64,000 nt of DNA from Suttonella indologenes (GCF_900460215.1 NZ_UHIA01000004.1:1496001-1560000); one strand, 5' to 3'. Shown: positions 43,709 to 51,500, counted from the stretch's first letter. A program made the numbers and translations. Notes: a model not told the origin generated them from the sequence alone.

Positions 43709-44935
43709 ATGACATTATGCAACACTTTGACTTTTTTATCAGCTGAAATAGAAAGTTATCTTGGGCAGAATCTCAATAGTAATAACCGCCGTAACGGTTA
43801 CAGTAAAAAGACGGTCAAATCGGCACTTGGCAGCTTCGAACTTGAAACTCCTCGTGAGCGCAATGGAGAATTTGAGCCTGTCTTAGTCAAGAAACACCAA
43901 ACTAAGCTCAGCCCTGAAATAGACAATCATATCTTATCGCCGTTCTCGCACGGGATGAGCTATAGCGCTATCAAAGAGCATATTAGCGAGATTTATCAGC
44001 TTGAGGTTTCAGAAGCCGCCATCAGCAGTATCACCGACCAACTTATTCCACAACTTAAAGCCTGGCAATCCAGAGCACTGGATAGCGTTTATCCTATAGT
44101 CGGAGAAGTGAAAAAGTAGTACAAGGCGGCGAGCCGCAGACAATACAAGAGCGTACGGCAAGGCGAGCCAACGCTGTAATACTTTTTCAATTCTTTGACT
44201 ATATCGTATGGCTTGATGCTATTCACTATAAAGGTCAAAGATGAGGGACGCTATGTCAATAAAGCAGTCTATACACTGTTAGCCCTCAATACCGAGGGGC
44301 ATAAAGAGCTTATTGGACTTTACTGCTCTGAAAGTGAGGGCGCCAATTATTGGCTGTCTGTGCTGACGGATTTACACAATCGTGGTGTAGAAGATATTCT
44401 TATTGCTTGTGTCGATGGTTTAAAAGGCTTCCCTGAAGCCATTGAGGCGATATTTCCTAATACCGAGGTACAGTTGTGCGTGATTGATCAAATCCGTAAC
44501 AGTATTCGTTACATAGCCAGCAAGGAGCAAAAAGCCTTTATGTGTGATTTAAAGCCTGTGTATAAGGCGGTTAATAAAGAATCTGCCGAATTGGCCCTTG
44601 ATGAACTCGACAGACTCTGGGGCAGTAAATATCCTGCGGTGATAGCTTCTTGGCGAGAGAAATGGCATTTACTATCGGCTTATTTTAAGTACCCTGAGGC
44701 AGTCAGGAAGCCCATTTATACCACCAATACGGTTGAAGCGCTGCATCGCCAGTTTCGTAAGTTGACTAAAACTAAAGGTGCTTTCCCCAATGAAAACAGC
44801 TTGCTTAAATTACTGTATGTGGCTATGTTAAATGCCGGTGAGAAATGGACAAGACCTATCAACAATTGGGGACAAACTATGATGCAGTTGTCTATCCATT
44901 TCCCCGGGCGCTTAGATAAGGTGATAAGCCTTTGA
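43709..44935 (+). pseudogene. IS256-family transposase, disrupted
   Basis: A Mutator-type DDE transposase. The catalytic aspartates (WLDAIHYK; IACVDGLKG) and glutamate (TNTVEALHRQF) are recognisable. The gene is broken twice: a 107-base insertion (element plus TA duplication) after the codon for the VYPI motif, and one extra A a few codons later (TATAAAGGTC where TATAAGGTC is expected). The two lesions together restore the frame length, but in-frame stops in the insertion prevent a full product. Confidence 0.88.
44097..44201. mobile_element. 105-bp MITE (TAGTC ends, TA duplication) inside the IS256 transposase
   Basis: Terminal inverted repeats of about 25 bases (left TAGTCGGAGAAGTGAAAAAG, right inverted TAGTCAAAGAATTGAAAAAG) with TA duplicated at 44095-44096 and 44202-44203. 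Removing the element and one TA restores the transposase motif VYPIVWLDAIHY apart from the extra A downstream. The core is GC-rich. The ends resemble those of the IS630 at 56209-57095, its likely driver. Confidence 0.85.
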
Positions 44936-44959
44936 TTGAACTGACACAGATTTCTGAAC

Positions 44960-45244
44960 GCCCTCTTACTTGGTAATAATCCGCCCACTTATAGCAGTTT
45001 CCCAGTAGGAAAAACCAATAACTGGTTTATGCGTTGGCTTAATTTGAAAAACAGCACATCAGTTCACAATACACAAGGTATTGGAACGGTAGAAGCAGTT
45101 GAACAGGGATTGCGTGGTAGCAATAGACCTGAAAAAGGAATAGGGAACAGATGGAATTATGATGGTATTTATAAAGGGATTAGTGAAATAACAGGTGTTC
45201 CAAATATTTCAGATGAATATAAAGAGCAAGGAGTTCATAAATGA
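44960..45244 (+). pseudogene. C-terminal tip of a polymorphic (CdiA-like) toxin, 5' part lost
   Basis: The frame is open from the IS256 right end to the stop at 45242-45244 and encodes 94 residues, with no start codon of its own before an ATG at 45029. It starts LLLGNNPPTYSSFPVG and contains VEAVEQGLRGSNRPEKGIG. I do not recognise the toxin fold. The toxin call rests on context: AT-rich, followed with an ATGA overlap by a small lipoprotein gene, and next to haemagglutinin C-terminal cassettes. Confidence 0.55.
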
Positions 45245-45540
45245 AGAAATATATAACCACGGTATATTGTATTCTCCTGATGTGTAGTTGTACACCAGAT
45301 GGAATATTTGATATAGGATACGGTATTAGAGGAGGATATAATGTAGATAGAGATTTTGCACTTGGTAGTCATGTTAGCAAAGCTAAAGCTAATGCTGCAT
45401 GGAAAGAATGTTCTGACAAATATATGAGAAATGGTGGTTCAGTATTAGTAGAACAATGTATGAATGATAAAGGATTAATACGTTTATCTGAAATACGTCG
45501 TAGGCAAAAGATGGCAGATCGGAAACACAGAGAGCAGTAA
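45241..45540 (+). CDS. Small lipoprotein, candidate immunity protein
   Basis: A 99-residue protein with a signal peptide and a cysteine at the end of the hydrophobic stretch (MKKYITTVYCILLMCSC), so probably a lipoprotein, although the lipobox is not ideal. The mature part is charged, with two further cysteines that could form a disulfide. It overlaps the toxin tip by ATGA, the usual toxin-immunity layout. A lipoprotein immunity protein would suggest a toxin acting in the periplasm; this is inference. Confidence 0.6.
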   Translation: MKKYITTVYCILLMCSCTPDGIFDIGYGIRGGYNVDRDFALGSHVSKAKANAAWKECSDKYMRNGGSVLVEQCMNDKGLIRLSEIRRRQKMADRKHREQ

Positions 45541-45546
45541 TAATGA

Positions 45547-47304
45547 AATACTATTGTTACCGAACAAAGCGGTATTTACGCAGGCGATGACGGCTATCAA
45601 ATCAAGGTCGGAAACCATACAGACCTCAAAGGCGAGCTCATCACCAGCACCCAAAGCGTAGAAAACAAAGGCAAAAATCGCATCACAACAGGCACACTCA
45701 CCCACAGCGACATCCACAACCACAGCCATTACGAAGGCAAAAGTTTTGGATTGGGTGCAAGTGTTGCCGTAAGCGGTAAAACACTGGGACAAGGAGAACA
45801 AAACAATCCGCAAGAAAGTCATTTAAAAACCGTAGCCGATAAAAACGGTACAAGTTCATCAGTGGGTTATGGCAGCGACCAAGACAGCCAAAGCAGCGTA
45901 ACCCGAAGCGGCATCAACACCCAAAATATCCGCATTACCGACGAAGCCGCACAAATCCGGCTAACCGGCAAAACGGCGGAGCAAAGCAAAAAAGCCATTT
46001 ACACCACAACGGCAACTGAAACGGCACAAGCACATTCAGGCAGCCTGAACAACGTATTTGACCAAGAAGCGGTGCAAAACGAGTTGGATTTGCAAGTTAA
46101 AGTAACACAGGCATTTAACCAAAATCGCCAAGCTGCTAAAGCTGAAATTAACAAAGCTCATGATACGGCGAAAGCTCAATTAGATGCTGGTGAAATCACC
46201 CAAGCAGAATATGATGCGAAAGTGGCGCAACTTAATGGCATTGGCTTTGTATTAGATAGCGTTGCAGCAGGTTTAAGTACGCCAAGCAACAGTGTTTCAG
46301 GTAACCTGATTGCAACTGCTAGCCCATTGGTAACGCAAAAGGTTGGCGAACTGTTTAAAACAGGTGGTGCATTACATGAATATGAAGGTACGGTTTTACA
46401 TGGTGTTGCTCAAGGAGTGGTTGCGGCAGCAGTTGCAGCAGCAGGCGATAATAATGCTTTAAGTGCAGGTTTGGCAGCAGGTAGTGCAGAAGTATTAGCA
46501 CCTAAAGTAAGTCAATTTTTGTATGGAACGTCTGATGCCGATAAACTAACATCAAAACAAAAACAAACGATTAGTGCCATATTAGGAATGGCTGGTTCTG
46601 CGATGGGTGCGACCGTAGGAAATAGTGGTGCTGATGTCATTGTGTCGGGTGGATTAGCACAAAATGCGGTGCAGAATAATGGATTAAAAGAAGATGCTTT
46701 AAAAAAATTAGGCGATGCAAGAAAGTATTTAGATACAAAGTCTAGAGAAGCTCTTGATGGTTTGATTGATGCTTACAAAAAAGGAGATATTGAACTCACG
46801 AAGAAATATAAATCTCAATTAGATGATGCAATTGAAGCCTGGGCAACTTCTGGTGGATATGAAATTTTAGGAGTAAATCCTAAAGCAGCAGTTGGTGCGA
46901 TGGCCTATGCAACAGGTGAATTACTTATTCCAACAAATGTAACGGAATTAGTACCTGTTGGAAAATTAAGCAAAGCTACAAAAGCATTGAAACTTTCTGA
47001 TAACGTTTTGACGAAAGCGCCTCAAGTTGCAATTTTTGAAAAAATAAGAACTGTACGTAGCGATAGATATGCTAATTTAACTGACGTTCAATTATACAAT
47101 AAAATAGAATATGTTATGTCAGGGCAAAAAATATCTGTTAATTCAGGCAAAACTATATATCTATCTCCTGATAAAAAAGATATTTTAATTATTGATCCCT
47201 TAAATCCGATGGGTGGAACCATATTTCCGAATACTAGAGATGCAAAAAGAACAACTAAATATATCAACAAATTTATTGAAGATGAAGGTGGTATAAAATG
47301 GTAA
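45547..47304 (+). pseudogene. Start-less CdiA/filamentous haemagglutinin C-terminal cassette with pretoxin domain and toxin tip
   Basis: An open frame of 585 codons beginning directly after two stops (45541-45546), with no plausible start near its N-terminal part. It begins with a haemagglutinin repeat (GIYAGDDGYQIKVGNHTDLKG) and continues through ITTGTLTHSDIHNHSHYEGKS to a pretoxin PT-VENN-like domain (AAVAAAGDNNALSAGLAAG) with the variant motif VQNN at 46669-46680. A toxin tip of about 200 residues follows (tail ILIIDPLNPMGGTIFPNT), of unknown fold. It appears to be an orphan CdiA-CT module, expressible only after recombination into a full cdiA. It contains a Kingella-type uptake sequence. 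Confidence 0.75.
46038..46049 (+). repeat. Kingella-type DNA uptake sequence
   Basis: AGGCAGCCTGAA, identical to the AG-kingDUS dialect described for Kingella and relatives. With its context it forms a palindrome TTCAGGC-A-GCCTGAA, so it also reads well on the other strand. Confidence 0.6.
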
Positions 47305-47618
47305 CTATGAATGACAATAAAATATTAGTCAAGATTGCTGTAGATTATGGTGCTGAAGAATATATATGGATTTCTAATTTTAATACAATCGATGATTTAT
47401 TAGATTGGTATAAATCAATTGAATATATTGATTATTGTGGGGAGAATATTTTAAATGAAATAAAAAAGGAATTAATATCTATTAACAATAATGAGGAATT
47501 GCAAGATTTTTATTATGAAAATAATCATTATCCAACGATAATGTTAGAAAATAATTATTCATCTTTTCTGTTATATTTAAATCATAAATATTTTCATAAA
47601 GGATACCGGCAAGCGTAG
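47298..47618 (+). CDS. Candidate CdiI-type immunity protein
   Basis: A 106-residue acidic cytoplasmic protein without signal peptide, strongly AT-rich compared with the core genome. It overlaps the toxin tip by 7 bases, the standard arrangement of a CdiA-CT with its immunity gene. I do not recognise a family. The last few codons run into the start of the next cassette near 47602, so the natural C-terminus may have been altered by recombination. Confidence 0.6.
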   Translation: MVTMNDNKILVKIAVDYGAEEYIWISNFNTIDDLLDWYKSIEYIDYCGENILNEIKKELISINNNEELQDFYYENNHYPTIMLENNYSSFLLYLNHKYFHKGYRQA

Positions 47619-48044
47619 TTGGTATGGCAATGTTTTAGTGAACATGATTGCTACAGGCTTAAGTGCGCCTACGCAAAGTGGCGTAGGTATTGCAGCAGCG
47701 ACTGTTTCGCCGATGATTTCATATGAAATTGGTCAAAAATTCAAAGAATTAGCTAAAGATAATGCTGATGGCAAATTAACAGAAAAACAACAAGCTGCTC
47801 ATGTGCTGGCCCATGCGATACTGGGCGCAGCGGTTGCAGCAGCAGGAGACAATAACGCCCTAGCAGGCGCATTGAGTGCAGGTGGTGCGGAGGCGGTTGC
47901 GCCTTACATCAGTAAATGGTTATATGGCAAAGACAAAGGCAGCGACTTAACGGCAGAAGAGAAAGAGACTGTAACAGCGATTACAAATTTATTGGGTACA
48001 GCTACGGGTGCAGCAGTGGGCAACAGCGCAACAGATGCAGCGCA

Positions 48045-48056
48045 AGGCAGCCTGAA
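48045..48056 (+). repeat. Kingella-type DNA uptake sequence, second copy
   Basis: AGGCAGCCTGAA again, identical to AG-kingDUS, 25 bases before the codons for VENN in the second cassette. Confidence 0.6.
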
Positions 48057-48547
48057 TGCGCAAAGTGCGGTGGAGAATAATAGCCTTTATGTTGATAAAA
48101 ACGGGGTAGTTATCCGTAATATTCCTAATGATGACTACAATATCTATCAATATGATTATGTTTGCTACCCTATTGCTAGAAATAATTGTCCTAATTTGAC
48201 AGACTTTGATGAATTGTATAATTCACCCAAAAAAGTTGTAGGTCAAGTAATGTGGCAGGACTCATTTACTAGTCCAGAATCAGGGAAATCTTTTGGTATC
48301 ATACATTTTGGGGAAAATATAGAACCATATATCTATCAACTTAATGATAAAGCATGGGGTCAATGGGATACTACTGTTGCTAGAAAAAGTCTTCCAGGAG
48401 GAGAATACGATATAAAAAGCAATTATCCTGGTGCTGGTTCATATCATGGATTTTTATTTCAGGGTAAATATATTTCATTGAGAGATGCTGGAAACATCTT
48501 AGCAGGTATGAATGCTGCTGTTAATGGAAAAACTTTTGATGAATTTC

Positions 48548-49612
48548 GGGCAAAGGGACATTTTAGGTGCTAAAAAGTTTGAAAAACCTTATTCTGTAAG
48601 GCTTTTAGCGAGGTCAAAAGCTTTGAACACAAAAAATGCTTTTTCTGTGGCTCAAAACAGGTCAAAAAAGACGGCAGACAAAATCATCAGCAACGATACA
48701 AATGCCGGCAATGCGGTAAGCGTTTTAGCAGCAAAAAGCGTCTTAACCCTCAAGAGTTGTGGACACTTTATAGTAGCGGCAAACAAAGCATGCAAGAGCT
48801 CGCCCAACGTTTTTCCTGCAGCCGTAAAACCATTGCTAGATATCTCAAACAAGCCCAACTTAGAGAGCCTGAACAACGGCATTTTTCATCAGTCAATATC
48901 ATCATGGATACTACCTACTTTGGACGTAAATTTGGTGTGATGGTGCTGTATGACAGCATCAGCCGACAAGCCTTATCGGTCAGCGAGGTTAAATCAGAAA
49001 GCAATGCATTGTATCGACAAGCCATACGAGAGCTACAAGAAAAAGGAATACATATTCAGAGTATTATCTGCGATGGCAGAAGAGGATTAACCTCATTATT
49101 TCCCGATATTCCCATACAGCTTTGTCAATTCCACCAAGTCAAAACCATTAACCGTTATCTGACAAGAAAACCTCAAACAGCAGCGGCAGTAGATTTAAAA
49201 CAACTTGCCTTAAGCCTAAAAAACAGCAGCAAAGCGGCATTTGAAGAGCATTTGAATAACTGGCATAAGCAGCATAAAGACTTTCTCAACGAACGTAGCT
49301 CAAATCCCGAAACAGGTAAATCACACTATAGGCACAAACGTTTAAGAAGTGCTTATAACAGTCTGAGGCGCAATCTGCATTGGCTTTTTACCTTTGAAGA
49401 TTATCCGGAGTTAAACCTGCCAAAAACCACCAATTTGCTTGAAGGAAAATTTGGTGATCTGAAAAGACTTTTAGCTTGTCATTGCGGCATGGAAAAGGAC
49501 AATAAGGTTAAGTTTATAAAAGATTATTTTGCTTAAAAAACGCTAGATAGCACCTATTTTGTCCCTTAGGGCTAAAGAACTCGAAAACAGCACCTAAAAT
49601 GTCCCTTTGCCC
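48548..49612 (+). mobile_element. IS256-variant (Zn-ribbon) insertion sequence, copy 1
   Basis: A 1065-bp element with inverted ends GGGCAAAGGGACATTTTAGG and flanking 8-base target duplications TGAATTTC (48540-48547 and 49613-49620). It carries one transposase gene. The near-identical copy 2 at 54207-55271 has the same length. Confidence 0.92.
48622..49536 (+). CDS. IS256-family transposase, variant Zn-binding type (copy 1)
   Basis: A DDE transposase with an N-terminal zinc ribbon (CFFCG and CRQCG), a helix-turn-helix (LAQRFSCSRKTIARYL) and the catalytic residues in IIMDTTYFG, IICDGRRGL and NLLEGKF. The frame is open from 48583 but has no ATG, GTG or TTG before the zinc ribbon. The first TTG in frame, at 48757, lies after it. 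A TTG at 48623 in the neighbouring frame, with GAGG 9 bases before it, followed by the slippery A AAA AAT at 48631-48637, could give the full protein by -1 frameshifting. The coordinates given cover the conserved part; the real start is unresolved. Confidence 0.85.
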   Translation, partial: FEHKKCFFCGSKQVKKDGRQNHQQRYKCRQCGKRFSSKKRLNPQELWTLYSSGKQSMQELAQRFSCSRKTIARYLKQAQLREPEQRHFSSVNIIMDTTYFGRKFGVMVLYDSISRQALSVSEVKSESNALYRQAIRELQEKGIHIQSIICDGRRGLTSLFPDIPIQLCQFHQVKTINRYLTRKPQTAAAVDLKQLALSLKNSSKAAFEEHLNNWHKQHKDFLNERSSNPETGKSHYRHKRLRSAYNSLRRNLHWLFTFEDYPELNLPKTTNLLEGKFGDLKRLLACHCGMEKDNKVKFIKDYFA

Positions 49613-49839
49613 TGAATTTCAACAAGCCAGTGGAGCATTACAACAGGGTGGTAAGACAGGAGTTTTATTAAATGTGTTTACTGATAAAACTTATGGTTCT
49701 GCTCCTATGTATGGTGAATTACCGTATCAATACTATAAAAGTAAATATGGTTACGACTTAGGACAACAAAGAATATGGATAAAAGATAACATAAAATATA
49801 TAGTTCCTAATAATATACCAAGTATTGGAGAGATATTTA

Positions 49840-50367
49840 ATGGAATTCGTTAATAATTTAGTCATTTTTTCCTCTTTATTACTAATACTTATTCCGATAT
49901 TTCTTGCAATATACGGTATATACCATACGATATGGTATCGTAAAACATATATCCTAAAAATAAGTTTTACATTATTGGTGATAATATTTTGCAGTATGTA
50001 TTATATATATTGCCGTTATCTTGACCAACAAAAACTGGCTCATTATTGCATAGATGGACAATGTATTTCTATTGTTCATCTATGCAAAAATTGTGGTATA
50101 AATTCTCCTACATATGCAAGAATTTACACAGGAAAAATATTGTTTAGATTTCAAACAAAAGCGAAAAATTATGCTGAATTACTTATGGAAGATGATATAT
50201 TAATTAGTAAAAAAACTTTGAGAAATAAATTTATTATTTATGGGTCTTTACCTGTAATGAACGGTAAATTAGATAATATTGAAATAAAAGAAGCTGCTGG
50301 TTATATAAATAGAGACGATATTGATTATATTGTCTCAAAAAAATTAAAATTCAGGTATTTATATTAA
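49840..50367 (+). CDS. Membrane protein, candidate immunity to the type 44-like toxin
   Basis: A 175-residue AT-rich protein with two N-terminal membrane helices (about residues 7-27 and 40-58) followed by a soluble domain of about 110 residues containing CXXC-like cysteines (HLCKNCG). It overlaps the end of the split toxin gene by 14 bases and has a GGAGAG ribosome site 7 bases before the ATG, which lies inside the toxin gene. I do not recognise a family. Position right behind the toxin is the reason for the immunity proposal. Confidence 0.6.
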   Translation: MEFVNNLVIFSSLLLILIPIFLAIYGIYHTIWYRKTYILKISFTLLVIIFCSMYYIYCRYLDQQKLAHYCIDGQCISIVHLCKNCGINSPTYARIYTGKILFRFQTKAKNYAELLMEDDILISKKTLRNKFIIYGSLPVMNGKLDNIEIKEAAGYINRDDIDYIVSKKLKFRYLY

Positions 50368-50449
50368 TTGTGATTATCCTGAATCACTAGAAAGCATAGC
50401 GTGAACACTCGTTGTCCGTGCAACATAACCACAGCACCCTTAACTCCTT

Positions 50450-50461
50450 TTCAGGCTGTCT
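50450..50461 (-). repeat. Degenerate Kingella-type uptake sequence
   Basis: TTCAGGCTGTCT on the plus strand is the complement of AGGCAGCCTGAA with one mismatch (11 of 12). Confidence 0.35.
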
Positions 50462-50496
50462 ATCATCATAAATATCTTTTTTTTTTGGTTTTTGAT

Positions 50497-50766
50497 ATGA
50501 ATATAACTTTGTATCAAACCGACCGCCATTTGCGCGACAACAGCGATTGGAACTGTGGCGACAATATTTGGCTGATTCAATGGTTTGCGCCATTGGGACA
50601 CAGCCATCAAATGCGCTTGGCGGTACGCCGGTTATTTCCCAATACGATTGTACGTGCCTTATATCATAAAGGCTCGGATAAGGGTTTGAGAATTTTAACT
50701 CTTGAATTATCAAACCAAGTGCAATACTTTTTTAAAGTAAACTTAATAAGGTGTTTTCCAGCCTAA
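50497..50766 (+). pseudogene. Unknown short ORF running into the IS30 end
   Basis: Encodes MNITLYQTDRHL followed by WNCGDNIWLIQWFAPLG and LAVRRLFPNTIVRALYHKG. The composition is GC-balanced, unlike the AT-rich immunity genes. I do not recognise it. The last 30 codons lie in IS30 remnant sequence, so the natural C-terminus has been lost. It may be a fragment of a former gene beside the cassettes. Confidence 0.35.
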
Positions 50767-51036
50767 ACACTTTCTCGGTCGTAGATTTAATTTGTCGACG
50801 ACCGATTGAATATAATCATCGCTCCACCGGTTTATATCCTGTTGCTTGGGGAAAAACTCCCTGAGCAACCCGTTTGTATTTTCATTTGTACCTCTTTGCC
50901 ACGGCTGATGCGGCTCGGGGAAATAAAAGGCTGCGCCTAATGCTTGCGTAACTAAACTATGTTTGGCAAATTCCTTGCCTCTGTCCGGCGTAATTGACCG
51001 TAATTTATGCGGTGTAAGCAGTATTATCTGTGGCAA
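50743..51036 (-). pseudogene. IS30-family transposase, C-terminal fragment
   Basis: Encodes the end of an IS30 transposase: LRSITPDRGKEFAKHS (catalytic aspartate), FPEPHQPWQRGTNENTNG (catalytic glutamate) and NLRPRKCLGWKTPY. A premature TAA replaces the codon after KTPY (GAA expected in this family). The N-terminal part of the same element lies 0.75 kb away at 51790-52544. Confidence 0.88.
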
Positions 51037-51077
51037 ACTGTTATTTTAGATAGATATTTGGATAAATAACAAAGAAA

Positions 51078-51120
51078 AAGCAAGTAAATACTTGCTTCAT
51101 TTAGTAGGATAACCTATAAT
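51078..51120 (+). promoter_or_regulatory. Promoter with overlapping palindrome for the 17-residue peptide gene
   Basis: TTGCTT (51092-51097), 17-base spacer, perfect TATAAT (51115-51120). A 9-bp inverted repeat AAGCAAGTA/TACTTGCTT (51078-51086 and 51089-51097) covers the -35 box and looks like an operator. The predicted transcript starts near 51127 and forms a hairpin (ATCAGC/GCTGAT) and then CCCCCA/TGGGGG before the start codon. Confidence 0.6.
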
Positions 51121-51140
51121 ATGCGCATCAGCAAGGCGCT

Positions 51141-51277
51141 GATAAAGTAAACCCCCAGCTTTCGATGGGGGCTGACTGGAGATAAAGATGAAAATCACAG
51201 TTTTCATCCTCTTACTCCTACTAAGCGTACCAGCTTGGTAGTGTAGTAAAACAGGGGCGGTGGCAGCCGCCTCTGTT
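51141..51277 (-). ncRNA. Candidate antisense RNA opposite the 17-residue peptide gene (Sib-like)
   Basis: On the minus strand a promoter TTGCTT (51306-51311), 16-base spacer, TATGAT (51284-51289) would start an RNA near 51277. It would run across the whole peptide gene and stop at a hairpin AGCCCCCA/TGGGGG (51152-51173) followed by a T-rich tail TTTACTTT. The length, about 137 bases, is that of the Sib antitoxin RNAs of E. coli. Confidence 0.5.
51188..51241 (+). CDS. 17-residue hydrophobic peptide, Ibs-like type I toxin candidate
   Basis: Encodes MKITVFILLLLLSVPAW: one lysine, then a hydrophobic run and a terminal S-x-P-A-aromatic. The E. coli Ibs toxins have the same build (MK, hydrophobic stretch, SFPAY end, 18-19 residues) and insert into the inner membrane. 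GGAG lies 6 bases before the ATG. The structured leader upstream and the antisense promoter downstream complete the type I toxin-antitoxin pattern. Confidence 0.55.
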   Translation: MKITVFILLLLLSVPAW

Positions 51278-51311
51278 CTCCAAATCATAACAAAAACACA
51301 GGGAAAAGCAA

Positions 51312-51500
51312 ATGGCAAAAACACGCAATCAAATACAGGCAGAAAGCGATGCACGGCGAGATGTCAAGCTAAAAGCCTTTAAACTGCCGATAGCCGTCGT
51401 CGAGGAATTCGAGCGTATCGCCACAGAGCAAGGCTTGGCAAATAATGCCTTATTTATCGCCGCCCTAGAAGCCTATAAAAAACAAGAGAATATAGCATGA
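51312..51500 (+). CDS. Small basic protein, possibly ribbon-helix-helix-like
   Basis: A 62-residue protein (MAKTRNQIQAESDARRDV, KAFKLPIAVVEEFERIA, NNALFIAALEAYKK). The beta-strand then helix-turn-helix pattern fits a small CopG/ribbon-helix-helix or phage regulatory protein, but this is only a fold impression. A GGGAAAAG ribosome site precedes the ATG. The start region overlaps the -35 box of the antisense RNA. The next gene overlaps by ATGA. Confidence 0.6.
   Translation: MAKTRNQIQAESDARRDVKLKAFKLPIAVVEEFERIATEQGLANNALFIAALEAYKKQENIA

Larger units (their letters stand above)
43663..44959 (+). mobile_element. IS256-family insertion sequence, inactive
   Basis: A 1297-bp element bounded by inverted repeats GTTCAAAAAACTGTGTCA (43663-43680) and, inverted, GTTCAGAAATCTGTGTCA (44942-44959), 16 of 18 matching. 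The bases flanking the two ends do not form a target duplication, and the two flanks belong to unrelated genes (primase on the left, a toxin tip on the right). It carries a broken transposase gene with a nested miniature element. Confidence 0.88.
47602..49853 (+). pseudogene. Second CdiA-CT cassette with type 44-like toxin, split by an IS
   Basis: Left part 47602-48547 and right part 49621-49853 join exactly in frame (393 codons) if the IS at 48548-49612 and one 8-base duplication are removed. The pretoxin domain (LSAPTQSGVGIAAATVSP, AAVAAAGDNNALAGALSAGGAEAVAP in two pieces) ends in VENN at 48070-48081. The toxin part (LPGGEYDIK, LRDAGNILAGMNAAVNG, FDEFQQASGALQQGG) resembles polymorphic toxin type 44; this family call is tentative. 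There is no start codon at the left border, so it was probably a silent cassette even before the IS arrived. Confidence 0.72.

Noticed and set aside
44119..44195. IS256 transposase as two genuine cooperating ORFs
   Set aside because: The gap is exactly a TA-flanked MITE with inverted ends; it is an insertion, not a programmed overlap.
48063..48071. AAGTGCGGT, the Haemophilus uptake core, near the VENN codons
   Set aside because: A single 9-mer that is dictated by the conserved codons for S-A-V before VENN; chance is the simplest explanation.
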